Shown here: positions 40,557 through 53,553 of the stretch, piece after piece
Numbering within the stretch: position 1 is the first letter of the stretch
Layout: every line of letters begins with the position of its first letter
Source of the DNA: Cichorium intybus
Taxonomy: Eukaryota; Streptophyta; Magnoliopsida; Asterales; Asteraceae
Assembly: GCA_023525715.1 (NCBI GenBank)
Contig: CM042011.1
Location: 56,423,854 to 56,487,853, forward strand
Length of the DNA stretch: 64,000 nt
Direction of reading: 5' to 3'
Translations under genes and position numbers: made by a program
The notes under the pieces: generated by a model
Told to the model about the DNA's origin: nothing
Seen by the model: the letters and a program-made list of their open reading frames with translations, nothing else
Databases searched by the model: none

Positions 40557-43079
40557 CCCTATCGGATTTAATTTATTCAATTAATTGTTAATTAAAAGAT
40601 AAATATTCAATCAATTAAGGTTTGAATTTAAATTTAAATTAAAAGTTTAATTTCAAAAATTTAAATAGATAAACCAAAATATTTTAAAAGGTTTAAAATA
40701 CATCTTATATATTATTATTATTAAAAGTTAATATTTATATGTATAAGAACCAGTCAGTCAAATCGCTAGTATGACTCATTCACGAAGCTGATCTATAAGG
40801 GGGGTATAAGGAAACTGCCTATAAAATGGTGGTTGAATGGGTGTCCACTCTTACCCAACACCCTTGATTAGTGGAGGGTCGTTAGCAGAACGGTTTTGAA
40901 AGGACGAACTTAATCTCATTAAAAGTATAATGTTATTAATCAAAGTACTAGAACCTGTTTTATAAAAATTCCCAAATCTAGTTACTTTAGAAAAAATGTG
41001 AAAGATATGCTAATCCATGGAATTTCACATTACACTTTATGAGACATTAGTGGAGCGTGTGTGGTTAACCGGCACACTAACAGGGGAAAAATGTGAAAGA
41101 TATGCTCGTGCATGCATCGACTCATAAGGATGCATGATATTGTTGCATAAGAGCATATTCAGATTGGATCTAGAGCTCGTGTAGTTTTAGAGTTTAGCTA
41201 GATATTTGATTATGTTATTAGTTTATAGATGCACATGACATTGTTTCACATAGTACATTGTTCTGAGGATAGTTATGGTTCTATTAAATATTTTCTTTTA
41301 AAACATGGTTGTTTTAATTATCCTCAAAATGTTGTGTAAATGTTTTGATTGCATAAATGGTAATAATTTGAATGTCGATGCATCCAAAGTGTGTTAGATT
41401 CATGAATTGTGTCTTCCATGATTGTTAAAGTAAAATTTATAAGAATCACTTCAACCAAAGGTCCAGTTGGACAAGACTTTGGAATCATTTGACTTGGAGC
41501 CACATTATGAATTGAGTTCTTAATAAAATTAATTGTTTCAAGAAATGAATCACCCAAAGATCCAATGAATAGGATTTTGGAATCAGTTGACTTAGAGTGA
41601 GGTGATGAATGCATATCTTGAACAAATTAACAAAGTCATTGAATTTACATGGAGATGTAAAAGACATTAAGATTATGAGCAACGGACACATTAGTTATTG
41701 TGAATTGCTTGAATCTTCAAACAAAACACAATTAGTTATACTTCATAATATTTGTCAATTAGTATGACAAATATGGCTTCGCTTATCAGAATAAGCGATT
41801 GATTGAAACCTTGAACTGTTCAAGAACTTCAAAGGAAGTACAAGATCAACAGAACCTGAGTAATGACATAAACTGAGAAAATGTTTCACAGTTCATCATC
41901 TTCGAATAACATTAATGGTTATAATGTGTCTTAGGGAAGATGATCAAGCATTGGTCGAAATAGTTCGATCTTTTATGTATAAGATACACTTCCAATTAGT
42001 TTTTCGATAAATTGAATATTCAACCAGTCAGACCGTAAAAGCATATGCAGACCACATCTTAGACTAAGTAGGTTGCACTGACACCGTCTGAAATGTAAAG
42101 CGGGGTTCGTACCCACTTGTACATGGAAGGTCCAGGGTCATGTAGCGTTCATCCAAACCTCATAACATGTCTGTTACCGAACCTCATAACATGCCTGTTT
42201 AGAAAGGACTCACATTCTAAGAAAACAGTAGGAGTAAGAATAATCTTGAAGGAGTTCAGGGATTAGCCATGTGAAGAACCTCTAGTCATCACTAGGCTTT
42301 GACTAGGAATCAGATTCCTGTTAAACCTGACATACTATTCTTTTCGCTTGACCAGTTGTATTGGTCACCGTCATAAGGTGTTATGATCTGGGTGACATAC
42401 GGATTCGTGGTAAAACATTAAGTTGGTATAGATAAGCAATCTTACTACTTGAAGCATTGGTGAGCCCGGTTGCTACCAAATAAGAGAACCTAAGGGCGAG
42501 ACTCAGTCTATGTGATAATTTGACTGATCTTACACCTGGTCTAAGAACCAGTGGGAGTAATTGAATCATCAAAAGAAAGCGACATAGATAGAAATATACT
42601 TATGCTTAGAGCACATTTGAGTGAGGCGATACTCAAAGTCAAGTAATTGATTCCAAGAGAAACGCTCTCAATAGAAGATGAAAATCTGAAAAGATATTGT
42701 TTGATATAACTGCACCTTATGAGTCGTTAGTGGAGCGTGTGTGGTTTACCGACACACTAATAGGTACTCACAAGGAGCATGCCAGTATATCCAAACAAGG
42801 TACATGGCCCCGAGATTCATCTTACGGGGACCTCGCAAGGAAGGATATTCAGATTCTTAAAATGTGCCAAATGTTTGGATTTTGTGAATAGCCTAAACGA
42901 ATCCTGTAATTATGTCAGACGACTTGGATTTTGGAATCTCAAAATATGCCAAAGGGTTTGAATTTTGTGATAGTCCAAAAAAGCCCTATTACCGTGTCAA
43001 AGCCAGTGGGAGTGTCGTTGTGATCTGCCTGTTAATGTATATCATATACATACCATTCTAGGAAACGTCTCTTATCATT

Positions 43080-43410
43080 GCAGAGTGTGATGAGTTAGCA
43101 TTAAGAGATGATTCGCTATGAAAAGTCTAAAACAGATACAACATACTAAGGTGGCCACAAGCATCTTATCAGATAGATGACATCATCAGTGTAGATCCTG
43201 CCAATGTAAGTATGCTCTTGATAAGATTCAGGATGCATGAATTCAAGACAAGAGTTTCTTGACATCACAAAGTGTAATGACCTGGCATGATCTAAAAGAG
43301 ATACAAAATATTCACGTAGTTGCAAGCATCTATCAGATAGATGAAAACACCAGTATAGATCCTGCCAGTATTTGTATGATCTTGATAAGATTCACGATTC
43401 ATGTCACCAA
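43080..43410. repeat. ~163-bp imperfect tandem pair
   Basis: The words CAGATAGATGA, GTATAGATCCTGCCA and TCTTGATAAGATTCA recur in order with about 163 bp offset. Confidence 0.7.
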
Positions 43411-44364
43411 AGAGGAAATAGTTTCCAAAAGTCATGACATAGGGATTGTAAGTAATCTTTAGATTTCGAAAGGGTTTGGAATAGAATAGATCAGATTCCA
43501 CGAGCTTCTTGGATCGATCACTAGTGTCATGAACTTATCCTGATGACTTGATGCTAGGAGCATAGTAAGTTGGATTCAGGATACAATCTAGCTGAGTATA
43601 GTGGATGGTTTATTTGAACACACGTAAGAAATCATTGGGAAATGATTGGGGTGAATGTGATAGTAATAATTTGTAAGGAGTTTCAAATCTGTAATTACTA
43701 ACATCAGGACGTGGTGCTAAAGGACTTCGTGGTTAAAGAGTTTTATTGGTATTCTGATGGAGCGCATGTGGTTCACCGACACATCATAACACCTCGAAAT
43801 AGTCTTAGGGTGCAGTCATGTAGACTAAAGACCCCGAGAACCATGGGAAGTCGCAGTACACATCACTGTTTCCAGAATGGAGTTGAGAGAGAGAAAGACA
43901 GAATGACAAATTGAGAAATAATCAGAAGAGTATCTGATTGGATTATCTGTAATAAAGTGTATCAATGTAAGACATTTTTTGATACATAGAAAGAGTGAAA
44001 GGTCATTTAGGGAATATAGACATAGATATAAAACCTGAATAAAAAGTTTAAAAGATACCAAGAAACACATAATAGTATTATGACAGATCCAACTTGGTGA
44101 TTACCTCGTGGAGACTTGGTAATAAGCAGGAGTACCTGCCAGCCAGATTTTTATGTTTCACTTTTGCATGTTTTACTTCCAGAATAATATGATTATTCAA
44201 AAGTCCACAGTCGCTCATACTTTCGGAAGTAATTAGTGAATTAAGATTGTCATGAATTGGATAGTAGACTGTCTAAGGAGTTAGGCATGGCAACAGCATT
44301 GATACAACATTCATGAGTACTTAGATAATGCGTATTGGATAAACCCACGCTCAGAGAATTACTT

Positions 44365-47215
44365 TGTCACACCCCCAAACCGTAATGGCGGAAACGTTCG
44401 AGGGTGGATGACTTCATGAACAATATCATAACAAAGTTGAACAATAGTGAATTCCAAGCACACAACCATCATTTAATCAATTGAAAATGTTACAAAGTTT
44501 ACTTGTTTCATGTTTCAAATACAATTGAAATGATATCAAAAATAGACAAAAATGACGTTGTAACGTCCCATCTTGTAGCGCTTGCATTACCTTATCAATT
44601 TCCTGAGAATACAAGTAGTTGAAAAAGTGTCAACAATTAAGTTGGTGAGTTCATAAGATTTTTGCGTAACAAATGTCCTTTGTTTGTAAGCGATAGTGTT
44701 GAAAACCAAGAAAATCCAATATTTTCTCATAAAAATGAACAAGTCTTTATATCCCAAAGACTAAAATGTAATATGTAAAATTGTAGTGTAATTTCCTTAG
44801 AAATTTGTATTTCTACGTAAACAATTTATAAAAATTATTAAGTTGATTATTTTCCCATGTGAGATACCCTATAACCATACTGTGACTAGTTGGCCTGCTA
44901 CGACGTTCTTCAGGCGTCGGAATGTTAGACATTTGGACACCTCAGACCTGCCGGTCAAGCTGTAGCTAGCAGCTCAGGTGCGGGGTTGTCAAGCCCCGTA
45001 TAGATCTATACTCAAATATCGCGCTCTCTTACCGAGACTCTGGTTATAAAAGTTCAGGATTTATAGTAGGTACTTATAAAAGTACTGTGAAGATTCATCT
45101 CACAAAAATATATGTATTCCAATCAACTTGTTTACGTACGATTTGTATATAAAAACTCTTGTAATCATCCATTATCATTTTTCCCATGATAATATAGTAA
45201 TGTATAATAATTATATATTTTTATATAATTATTTTTGTCATGTTCAAACGTCATAATAACCTTGTGTTCATAAACTATTCCAATAATAGTCTATTTTTAG
45301 TATTGCGTCGTAATAATCATATTATTGTGAATAATAATGAAGTAACTTATTCAAATGATTATAAATATCATCTTTTGAGATATTTCTCACAAAAATGGTG
45401 TAATAACTTGATTATAACCATTTTTGCTAAAAAATAGTGCTTTTATTTATAAAAACATAGTTTTTACTAGTTTCCGTTTTTATAACGTTTTTATCCAAGA
45501 TCTAGTATTTTTGTACACTTTATTTGTAGTTTTGTAACTTTTACACAACTTAATATGTCAAAGTGTTCATAATACATGGATCTATTCATATTTCATGCCA
45601 AATTCATCTTTATAACATTTTTGTCCAAGATCTAACATTTTTACACACTTTATTTATAGTTTGGAAACTTTTACACTAACATTATATATCATTATGAATA
45701 TCTTACAAAGAGTTATCCATATTTCATGTCAAAAGCATTTTTACACAAATATTAACTTTATAAACTTGTATAAATCAACATATATAACATTTAATCACAT
45801 ATAAACTTGGCTAAAACAACATTTATAGTAAAAGAACTTGTATTCTCCCCCAAAAAGGTTTGAAAAGATGAAAATGAGGGGTATGAACTCACCTTGAGTG
45901 GTAGATCTTAAGGTTTCTTGGTAGAAGGTTGAAGAGTTTGGTTCTAGGACCCGGAGGACTCTTGGACAAAGCTATTATCCAATAGATTTTCGTGAGCATG
46001 TGTGTGTAAAAGAGTAAATGAAGGTATTTAGAACTTAATTCACTAGATGATCAAATCTTACCAAGAAGGCTTGCAAGATACTTGAAGATGATGAAGAATT
46101 GAGCTCAAAGACCTTTGGACAAAGCTATTATCCAATGGGTTTTGATGGATGTTAGTGTGTGTAAAAAGGTGTAAAACTTGTGTTATGTATATTAGAATCA
46201 AAGAGTGAAGAAAGCTTACCACTTGGATTTGTGAAATGAACTTGAAAATGGAACTTGAGGATGAAGATGGTGGTTTCGGCTTTGGAGAGAAGAAGAGAGG
46301 GAGAGAGTGAGTGTGCCGTGAGAGAGGAGAGGGAGAGAGAGGAGAGGGGTTGATGGATGGTGTTCTCTTGACATAAGTGAAGAAAGGTTATGATTTCATT
46401 TGTTCCAAGTTAGATTTCATTCTAGTATTTTATTCCAAGCCTTTCTCTTTTGATCTAGCCATGAATAGTGACCAAGTGATGGCTTGGGTGGCCTATGGCT
46501 GCCGATGGGGTGGGGTGGGGTTGGTTTTTATAAAATAGCAATGTACTTATATAAAATGTGTGATTTTTATAAAATAGTAAGACGTTTTAGTGAAATTTTA
46601 TGCGTTTTTGACAAAACGATGTTCTAAATAATTATTTTGTATAAAAACATTGTCAAACATTTATTTTGATTGAATTATAACTTGTTGGGTGTCGGTACAC
46701 GCGTTTAAGCACAGTATTCTTCCGATTTCGCGATTTTTGACGTTTTACCATAAATTGCATTTAGCTTTGGAATTAAATACTAGATATTATTACGTCACTT
46801 ATCATATGAATTCTTATTTCATATTTGATGTTTAAGGCACCACATTTTGTATTTTGAGTCCAAACCCTGTGTACATTTATCCGTTCACAGCGATTTAATG
46901 GTTGTAACTTCCACATACGAACTCCGTTTTCGACGTTCTATATATCCACAGGTTCGTATTTACGAGTAGATCGTTTTATGAATATTATTATTCTCAAAAT
47001 AATAATTGTACGATTATCGAATTTTTACGCTACAGTTGTTTGATGTCCGTATTTTCGACTTTTAATCGGTAATTGTTTTGACTTAGCATACGTAATACTA
47101 TAATATTAATAATTCATCGCAAAAGTTATGGAAAATAACTATTCAACATATAAATTAACGTATGCATCGTTTGACTATAGTTGACTTTTGTTGACCAAAA
47201 TTTACAATTGTCACC
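44365..47215 (-). repeat. 3' LTR of the gypsy element
   Basis: Same length as 53554-56404 and identical except for about 34 substitutions counted by eye. It begins TGTCACACCCCC on the plus strand. The last base or two at 47214-47215 differ from the partner, next to an AG-rich priming tract (GGGTAGATGAGG on the minus strand). Confidence 0.93.
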
Positions 47216-47269
47216 TCATCTACCCGTTAGAGAGAATTTCGTCCCGAAATTTAGCTCTTGAGTGGATCC

Positions 47270-50200
47270 TCAAGGGTTTGGGAAGAGATGTGGATACTTC
47301 TGCTTCATCTGGTCTTCACGCTCCCAAGTAAATTCTGGTCCACGCTTGGCACTCTAACGGACCTTAACTATCGGTATGCGACTCTGTTTCGTCCTCTTGA
47401 TCTCTCTGTCCATGATCTCTACGGGTTCCTCCACAAAATGAAGGTTCTCGTTCACTTCGATCACGTCTAGTGGTATGACAAGAGTTTCATCGGACATGCA
47501 TTTCTTTAAGTTGGATACGTGAAAGGTGGGATGGACATTCTCCGCTTTTATTTTCATTCATTTTTCCTCCTGCGGTAGTTGAAGTTTGTAGGCTACTGGG
47601 CCGATCCTAGCAAGGATCTCGAAGGGCCCAATGTATATGGGGTTCAGCTTCCCACGCTTTCCAAAGCGTATCATTCCTTTCCATGGCGAGACCTTCAACA
47701 ACACTCGGTCACCAACCTGGAATTCCAAAGGTTTGCGTCGCTTATCTGCATAGCTCTTTTGTCGGTCGCGAGATGCTTTCAATCGTTCGCGGATCTGAAC
47801 GATTTTCTCCGTTGTCTCTCGTATGATCTCTGGACCGGTGAGGGTACTGTTAGGTACTTGGCCTCTGGCTAGTTGAGTATCACCCACTTCAACCCAGCAC
47901 AGAGGGGATCTGCACTTGCGTCCATATAAAGCTTCAAATGGAGCAACTTTGATGCTAGTGTGGTAGCTGTTGTTGTATGAAAACTCAATGAGCAGTAAGT
48001 GGGTGTCCCACGCCTTACCAAAGTCTATCACACAAGCTCTCAACATGTCTTCCAGCGTTTGAATGGTTCTTTCACTTTGCCCGTCCGTCTGTGGATGGTA
48101 CGCTGTACTCATGTCGAGTCTGGTTCCCAAGGCTTTTTGCAATGATTGCCAAAATCGTGAAGTGAATCGACTATCTCTATCTGAGATAATAGAAATTGGC
48201 GCACCATGCAATCGTACTATTTCCTTGATGTACGTCCTGGTAAGTTTCTCCATTTTGTCGGTCTCTTTGATTGGCAGGAAGTGAGCGGATTTGGTTAACC
48301 TATCGATGATTACCCAAATGGTGTCTAACCCACCAGTTGTCTTTGGTAATTTGGTTATGAAGTCCATCGTTATTCGCTCCCACTTCCACTCGGGTATTTC
48401 TAGTTGTTGTAGTAGACCCGAGGGCTTTTGATATTCTACTTTAACCTTGGCGCAAGTCAGGCACTTGCCCACGTAAGTAGCAATTTCTGCCTTCATGTTT
48501 GGCCACCAATACAGTTTCTTGAGGTCTAGGTACATCTTGTCGGACCCAGGGTGAATGGAGTATCTAGTCTTGTGAGCCTCATTCATGACAATGTCTCTGT
48601 ATCCATCGAACCTCGGGGTCCAAATTCGGTTCATGAGGTAACGAGCTCCGTCTTCCTTAACTTCGAGGTTTTTATCCATCCCTCGCAAGGCTTCATTTGC
48701 GACATTTTCGGGTTTTAAGGCTTCTAGTTGCGCCTCCTTGATCTGAGTGGACAAATGGGAATGGATCGTTATTGACAGAGACTTTACTCGGCGGCCCGAG
48801 TACTCTTTCCGACTAAGGGCATCTGCCACCACGTTGGCCTTTCCTGGATGATAACGAATTTTGCATTCATGATCACTTAGTAGCTCTACCCATCGTCGTT
48901 GTCTCATATTGAGTTCTTTTTGGTTGAGGATATGTTGGAGACTCTTATGGTCGGTGAATACCGTACATTCTGTGCCGTACAGGTAGTGTCTCCAGATCTT
49001 CAATGCGAACACTACTGCTCCTAACTCGAGGTCATGTGTAGTGTAGTTGACCTCATGAGTTTTAAGTTGTCTTGAAGCGTAGGCGATGACTTTTCCTCTC
49101 TGCATGAGTACACAGCCCAGACCCTGGTTCGATGCATCGCAATAGACTACAAAGTCTTCTGTTCCTTCTGGAAGGGACATAATAGGAGCGCTGCACAAGG
49201 CTTTCTTTAAGTTCTAGAAGGTGGCGTCTTGTTTATCTCCCCACTTGAATGTCACACCCTTCTGTGTCAGGGTAGTAAGTGGCTTTGCAATTTTGGAGAA
49301 ATTCTGTATGAATCTTCGGTAATAGCCAGCAAGGCCCAAAAACTGACGGATTTCTGTCGGAGTTCTTGGTGCTTCCCAGTTTTCGATGGCTTTGATTTTG
49401 GAGGGATCCACATGTATCCCTTCTTTGCTAACTACGTGGCCTAGAAAGTCCACTTTTCGAAGCCAAAATTCGCATTTCGAAAATTTCGCATACAGCTTCT
49501 CTGCTCTTAATGTCTCCAAAACTTGTCGTAAGTGTTGACTGTGTTCCTCCTTACTTCGTGAATAGATAAGTATGTCGTCGATGAACACTATCACGAATTT
49601 ATCTAGGTAAGGTCGGCATACACGGTTCATCAGATCCATGAACACTGCGGGCGCATTGGTCAATCCGAAGGGCATTACAACGAATTCATAATGGCCGTAG
49701 CGGGTTCTGAATGCCGTCTTAGGAACATCTTCTTCTTGAACCTTGAGTTGGTGATATCCCGACCTTAGATCGATTTTTGAGAAATAACTCGATCCTTGGA
49801 GTTGATCGAACAGGTCGTCAATTCGGGGTAGCGGGTATCGGTTCTTGATGGTGAGCTTGTTCAACTCCCGATAGTCAATGCACATACGGAATGATCCATC
49901 CTTCTTCTTCATGAACAAGACCGGCGCTCCCCAAGGTGAGAAGCTCGGCCTGATGAACCCTTTACTTAGCAGTTCGTTTAGTTGGCTGGATAATTCTTGC
50001 ATTTCTGCCGGGGCTAATCGGTATGGTGCTTTTGCTACCGGGGTGGCTCCTGGGATCAAATCGATTCTGAACTCGACTTGTCGTGCGGGTGGTACTCCTG
50101 GAAGGTCTTCTAGGAATACGTCGGGAAAGTAGCAGACTTCGGGGATCACTTTGATGTTCTTTACTTCTTTCTTCTCGTCAACAACGTGGGCTAGGAAGGC

Positions 50201-51838
50201 ATGGTATCTTTTCTGTAGGTATTTTTGGGCTTTGATGCAAGACACGATTCGGAGGCTGGTACTGGGTTTATCACCGTAGACAACAAGGGTCTTGTCATCC
50301 GGCAGATGAAGTCGGATTCCTCGTTCGTAACACATGATGTCGGCATGGTGGGGGATTAGCCAATCCATACCAACAATCACATCAAAGCTTCCTATTTTAA
50401 CAGACATTAAATCGATTTGAAAGGAGTGATCATCCAGGGTAAGTGTGCAGCCTATGTATATGTCGTTTGTGCTTTCTGTTTTGCCATTAGCCATTTCTAT
50501 TGTAAATGTTTCATTGAGTGGTTGAGGTTTTTGTTTTAGTAAGTATTTAAACTCGTGGCTTACGAAACTCCTCTCCGCATCGCTATCGAATAGTATACAA
50601 GCATATGAATTATTGACGAGGAACGTACCGGTAACCACGGTAGGATCCTCTACCGCTTCCGCGCGTCCCATAGCTAGGACTCTTCCATTTCTCCCAACGT
50701 TCTTTGACTTCGGGCAATCACGCTTAAAATGCCCCATCTCACCACAACCATAGCAAGCTTGACTCACCCCAACATTAGAGGCTTGGGTGGTTTGTGGAAC
50801 TGGTGCCCTGCAGAAACGGGCGGTATGACCCTTCTTGTTATAGTTCGAGCAGTGCATTTCTCTACAGGCTCCGGTATGGTGGAAATTACACTTGTTGCAC
50901 TTGGGTAGTGTTCCATTATACTGTTTGGTTGCTGTTGGGGTAGTCGGGACAGTGGCTGCACGAACTGCCACAATCTGTTGTCTCTTGACATTTTCTTGGT
51001 TAGGCTGATTTCTCCCCCTGTTCCAGGGTTTTCTTTTGTGGTCCTTCTCTCTTGGTTGATCAGTTTTAGAGGTCGCGGTGCCCTGGCGAACCCCGTGGTC
51101 GACTAATCGTTGGGCCAGTCGCTTAGCACTGTCGAAAGTGGCGGGACTTGCCGCTTCTACATTCCCTTGAATCAGAGGAGATAGCCCCCAAATATAACGT
51201 ACCATTTTCACAGATTCTGGTGTGACCATAGCAGGGCAGAGGGTTGCCAGGTCATTGAATCGGTTCGTGTATGAGGTCAGATCTGAACCTTTCATGGTAA
51301 GGTTCCACAGCTCTTGTTCTAGTTTTTGGATCTCCTCTCTGGGACAGTACTCTTTCATCAGCATGTTCTTCAGTTCCTCCCAACTCATCGAGTTGGCCAC
51401 GGGAAGTGTCAGAGCCTTAACATGGCCCTTCCACCAGGACATGGCCGTCTCAGCAAAGGTACAAGCGGCGAATTTGACTTTAAATTCCTCGGGACATGCG
51501 GAGATATCAAAGATTGATTCTGTTTTCTCAATCCATCTTGTGAGAGCAAGGACACCACCGGTACCATGGAAAGTCACTGGTTTGCAATTCGCGAAGTCCT
51601 TGTAAGTACATACTCGCGATTGGTTTGATGTTTCTCCATTTGTGGAGTCGTTGGTACCATTTCTGCTTCCGTTTCCATTCGTCCTATTCGGGTTTATCTG
51701 AGCGATAGCAGCCACTACCGCAGCAGTAACAGCGGCCTGAAAAGTAGCTGAGTCCATCATGGGTGGCTCGGGAGTTGCGATCGGTACGCGCCTAGCGTTT
51801 CTTCGACGGGGTGGCATATTTCTGTCACAAGGATTCAA
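47270..51838 (-). pseudogene. Gag-Pol polyprotein of the gypsy element, three in-frame stops
   Basis: One reading frame of 1523 codons runs from the ATG at 51838 to the TGA at 47270-47272, interrupted by stops at 49214-49216 (TAG), 47558-47560 (TGA) and 47351-47353 (TAG), with no frameshift. In order: retrotransposon gag (~95-240); zinc knuckles, one degenerate (CSNYNKKGH) and one intact (CYGCGEMGHFKRDC, ~365); and aspartic protease. Then come reverse transcriptase with FIDD (~590-770), RNase H (VYCDASNQGLG, ~890), integrase with HHCC and DDE motifs (~1030-1330), and a chromodomain-like tail. The protease site reads DSDA where the family has DSGA. The first stop lies between reverse transcriptase and RNase H, the other two bracket the tail. 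No joined version is given. Confidence 0.93.
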
Positions 51839-52233
51839 GATTTGACGTCGGTTAGTTTATGTAAGAACTATTATAAGCATGTTGTCGTTAGGACATGGCG
51901 ACTATATTTTAAGTTTATCTTTGTCTTTTTCTCTTTGTAAGTTGTAACCATAATCCAGTATTAAATGCATACATATCAAACACTTGTACAACACTTTATA
52001 AGCAAAATATGTCATCATAATAATAATACTTGGTAGCGTTACATGATTTTTAAGATGGAAAAATTTTGACCTTCGCAGAGGTCTACAATGCAAAACTAAA
52101 CGGGCAGCGTAACGACCCACAAAGAGTGTAATCACTTAATTGTAGAGTCGCGCCTACATATAAAGTGAGTAGCGTATAGCGCCTACTCGTAAAATCCTAG
52201 TCTATAACAAAATCTGGGTAGTACGAGTACTAC
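51839..52233 (-). other. Spacer between gag and the upstream ORF
   Basis: About 395 bp in the element leader, non-coding as far as can be seen. Confidence 0.5.
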
Positions 52234-53007
52234 TCATGACGAACTGGATCCCCTGGCTCCACGAAGTGCATCCACCTGTGCCCTCAGATCGGCGGCCTCT
52301 CGCTCGGCCTCCTCGGCCCTCCGCTCTATGTTTCGTATCCTTTCCTCGGACTCAGATATCCGTACAAAGGCCTCGCGAAACATCCCCATAGCTGTCTGTC
52401 CGTCCTCCTCGAGTGAGTCGACTCGCCCGGAGGTATGGTCATGGGCCTCGTCTAAGCGTCGAATGCGTACTGCAGTGACCTCGGCAGTAGCTCCCACGTC
52501 TATGACCTGACTGGAGGTTGCCCTAATCCGCTCCTCCTGACGGCTGATGCGTCTGATCATGACTGGTAAGGCTCGGTCTGCATAGCTCCCTTCGCTGAGG
52601 TCGAAGTGGTCGTGGGGCATGCCATACGGGGGTCGCAAGCCCTGCTCGCGGCTCCAGCGGCGTATGTACTCTGCCCACTCTGGCGTCGGGTCCTGAAGAG
52701 GTTCTTCTATTAGTAAGGGGCGGTGGATGGGAAGTACCCTCTTTCGAGGAGTACGCATCCATAACGGGCCACCAGGGTGGCAATATACCTGGAATGTCGG
52801 CGGTGGCGGTGGTGCATGTATATCGCAGACTGGGTAGCGTGGGTCGATGACCTCAGACCCGTCATCAGAATCTTCATCTTCCCATTGGTCTTCTTCTTCC
52901 GAAGCTTCCTCTGGTTCCTCCTCCGGAACTTCTTCTGGTTCCTCTTCTAGCTCCTCGTTATGCCATCCTCCATTTCCCTCCTCAGGGAAATAAGGGTCTC
53001 CTGGCAA
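52234..53007 (-). CDS. Extra sense ORF between 5' LTR and gag, 257 aa, coiled-coil
   Basis: Intact and on the same strand as gag-pol, which has three stops, so it stands out. GC content and codon use are higher than in the flanks. The N-terminal third is highly acidic (runs of EEEPEE, DQWEDEDSDDG); the middle is Pro-rich with HAPPPPPTFQVYCHPGGPLW; the C-terminal ~110 residues have heptad-like SEERIRNIERRAEEAEREAA and end RGARGSSSS. No known enzyme motif is seen. Additional ORFs in the leader of plant LTR elements are known in other lineages, with unknown function. It could be a nucleic-acid or chromatin adaptor, or captured host DNA. Confidence 0.65.
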   Translation of the reverse strand: MPGDPYFPEEGNGGWHNEELEEEPEEVPEEEPEEASEEEDQWEDEDSDDGSEVIDPRYPVCDIHAPPPPPTFQVYCHPGGPLWMRTPRKRVLPIHRPLLIEEPLQDPTPEWAEYIRRWSREQGLRPPYGMPHDHFDLSEGSYADRALPVMIRRISRQEERIRATSSQVIDVGATAEVTAVRIRRLDEAHDHTSGRVDSLEEDGQTAMGMFREAFVRISESEERIRNIERRAEEAEREAADLRAQVDALRGARGSSSS

Positions 53008-53538
53008 ATGAAATCATGCCATGGCGTTTGTACGAGGATTGGGGTGTAAGAAGTATATAAAGGGGATTTTTAAATACACATATATATAACTAAGTAATGT
53101 ACACAAAATACTCATATAGTATTTTAACTTCATGTTTAGTTCTATAGCGTCATAAAATACTCCTATAGTATTTTAAATTTTATGTTTAGTTCTTTTGGTT
53201 ATTGGTAAGTGTTTGGACTTGTTGTTCACCACGACTATTCCTAAGTATACGTTAATCATATCTTGGACCAATACAGTTGATCAGGCTCTATTTATCCAAG
53301 ATATAATTACCAAAACACTTAGGCCTATCCGTAGTGTTCAACTCATCTTTTCACTTTTGTTTGTTTTCGTTATGATATCATTCTAGTATGTATGTATGTA
53401 CTTATACTTTTATAAAAATTATCATTGTAATTTTAAAAGTATACTTGCACAAAAAATGTTTTTGAGAGTTTTAGTCCCATTGTATTTATAGTTGTATATC
53501 TTTAAATGGATTGATATACTTAGTTCACTATAAACAAT
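53008..53538 (-). other. 5' untranslated leader of the gypsy element
   Basis: Non-coding DNA between the primer-binding site and the extra ORF. CATAAAATACTCyTATAGTA recurs near 53111 and 53151, a short direct repeat. Confidence 0.5.
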
Positions 53539-53550
53539 GCTCTAATACCA
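53539..53550 (-). promoter_or_regulatory. Primer-binding site of the gypsy element
   Basis: On the minus strand TGGTATTAGAGC, one mismatch from the initiator-Met tRNA complement, three bases inside the 5' LTR. Confidence 0.88.
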
Positions 53551-53553
53551 ATC

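Larger units (their letters stand above)
40185..44359. other. Internal non-coding region of the retrotransposon
   Basis: About 4.2 kb without long ORFs. It is built partly of repeats: an 87-bp tandem duplication (40384-40556), a ~103-bp pair around AATCAyTTGACTTGGAG (41437-41600), and a ~163-bp pair (43080-43410). A GTGTGTGGTTwACCGrCACAC hairpin block appears near 41056, 42736 and 43763. Confidence 0.7.

Noticed and set aside
41324..41691. Overlapping minus-strand ORFs in the non-coding retrotransposon
   Set aside because: They arise from a ~103-bp internal repeat and show no gag or pol motif.
45240..45437. Identical 65-codon ORFs here and at 54429-54626
   Set aside because: They are the same place in the two LTRs; low complexity and on the opposite strand to the element.
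47258..51605. Plus-strand ORFs across the gypsy element
   Set aside because: Shadows of gag-pol, which is clearly on the minus strand.
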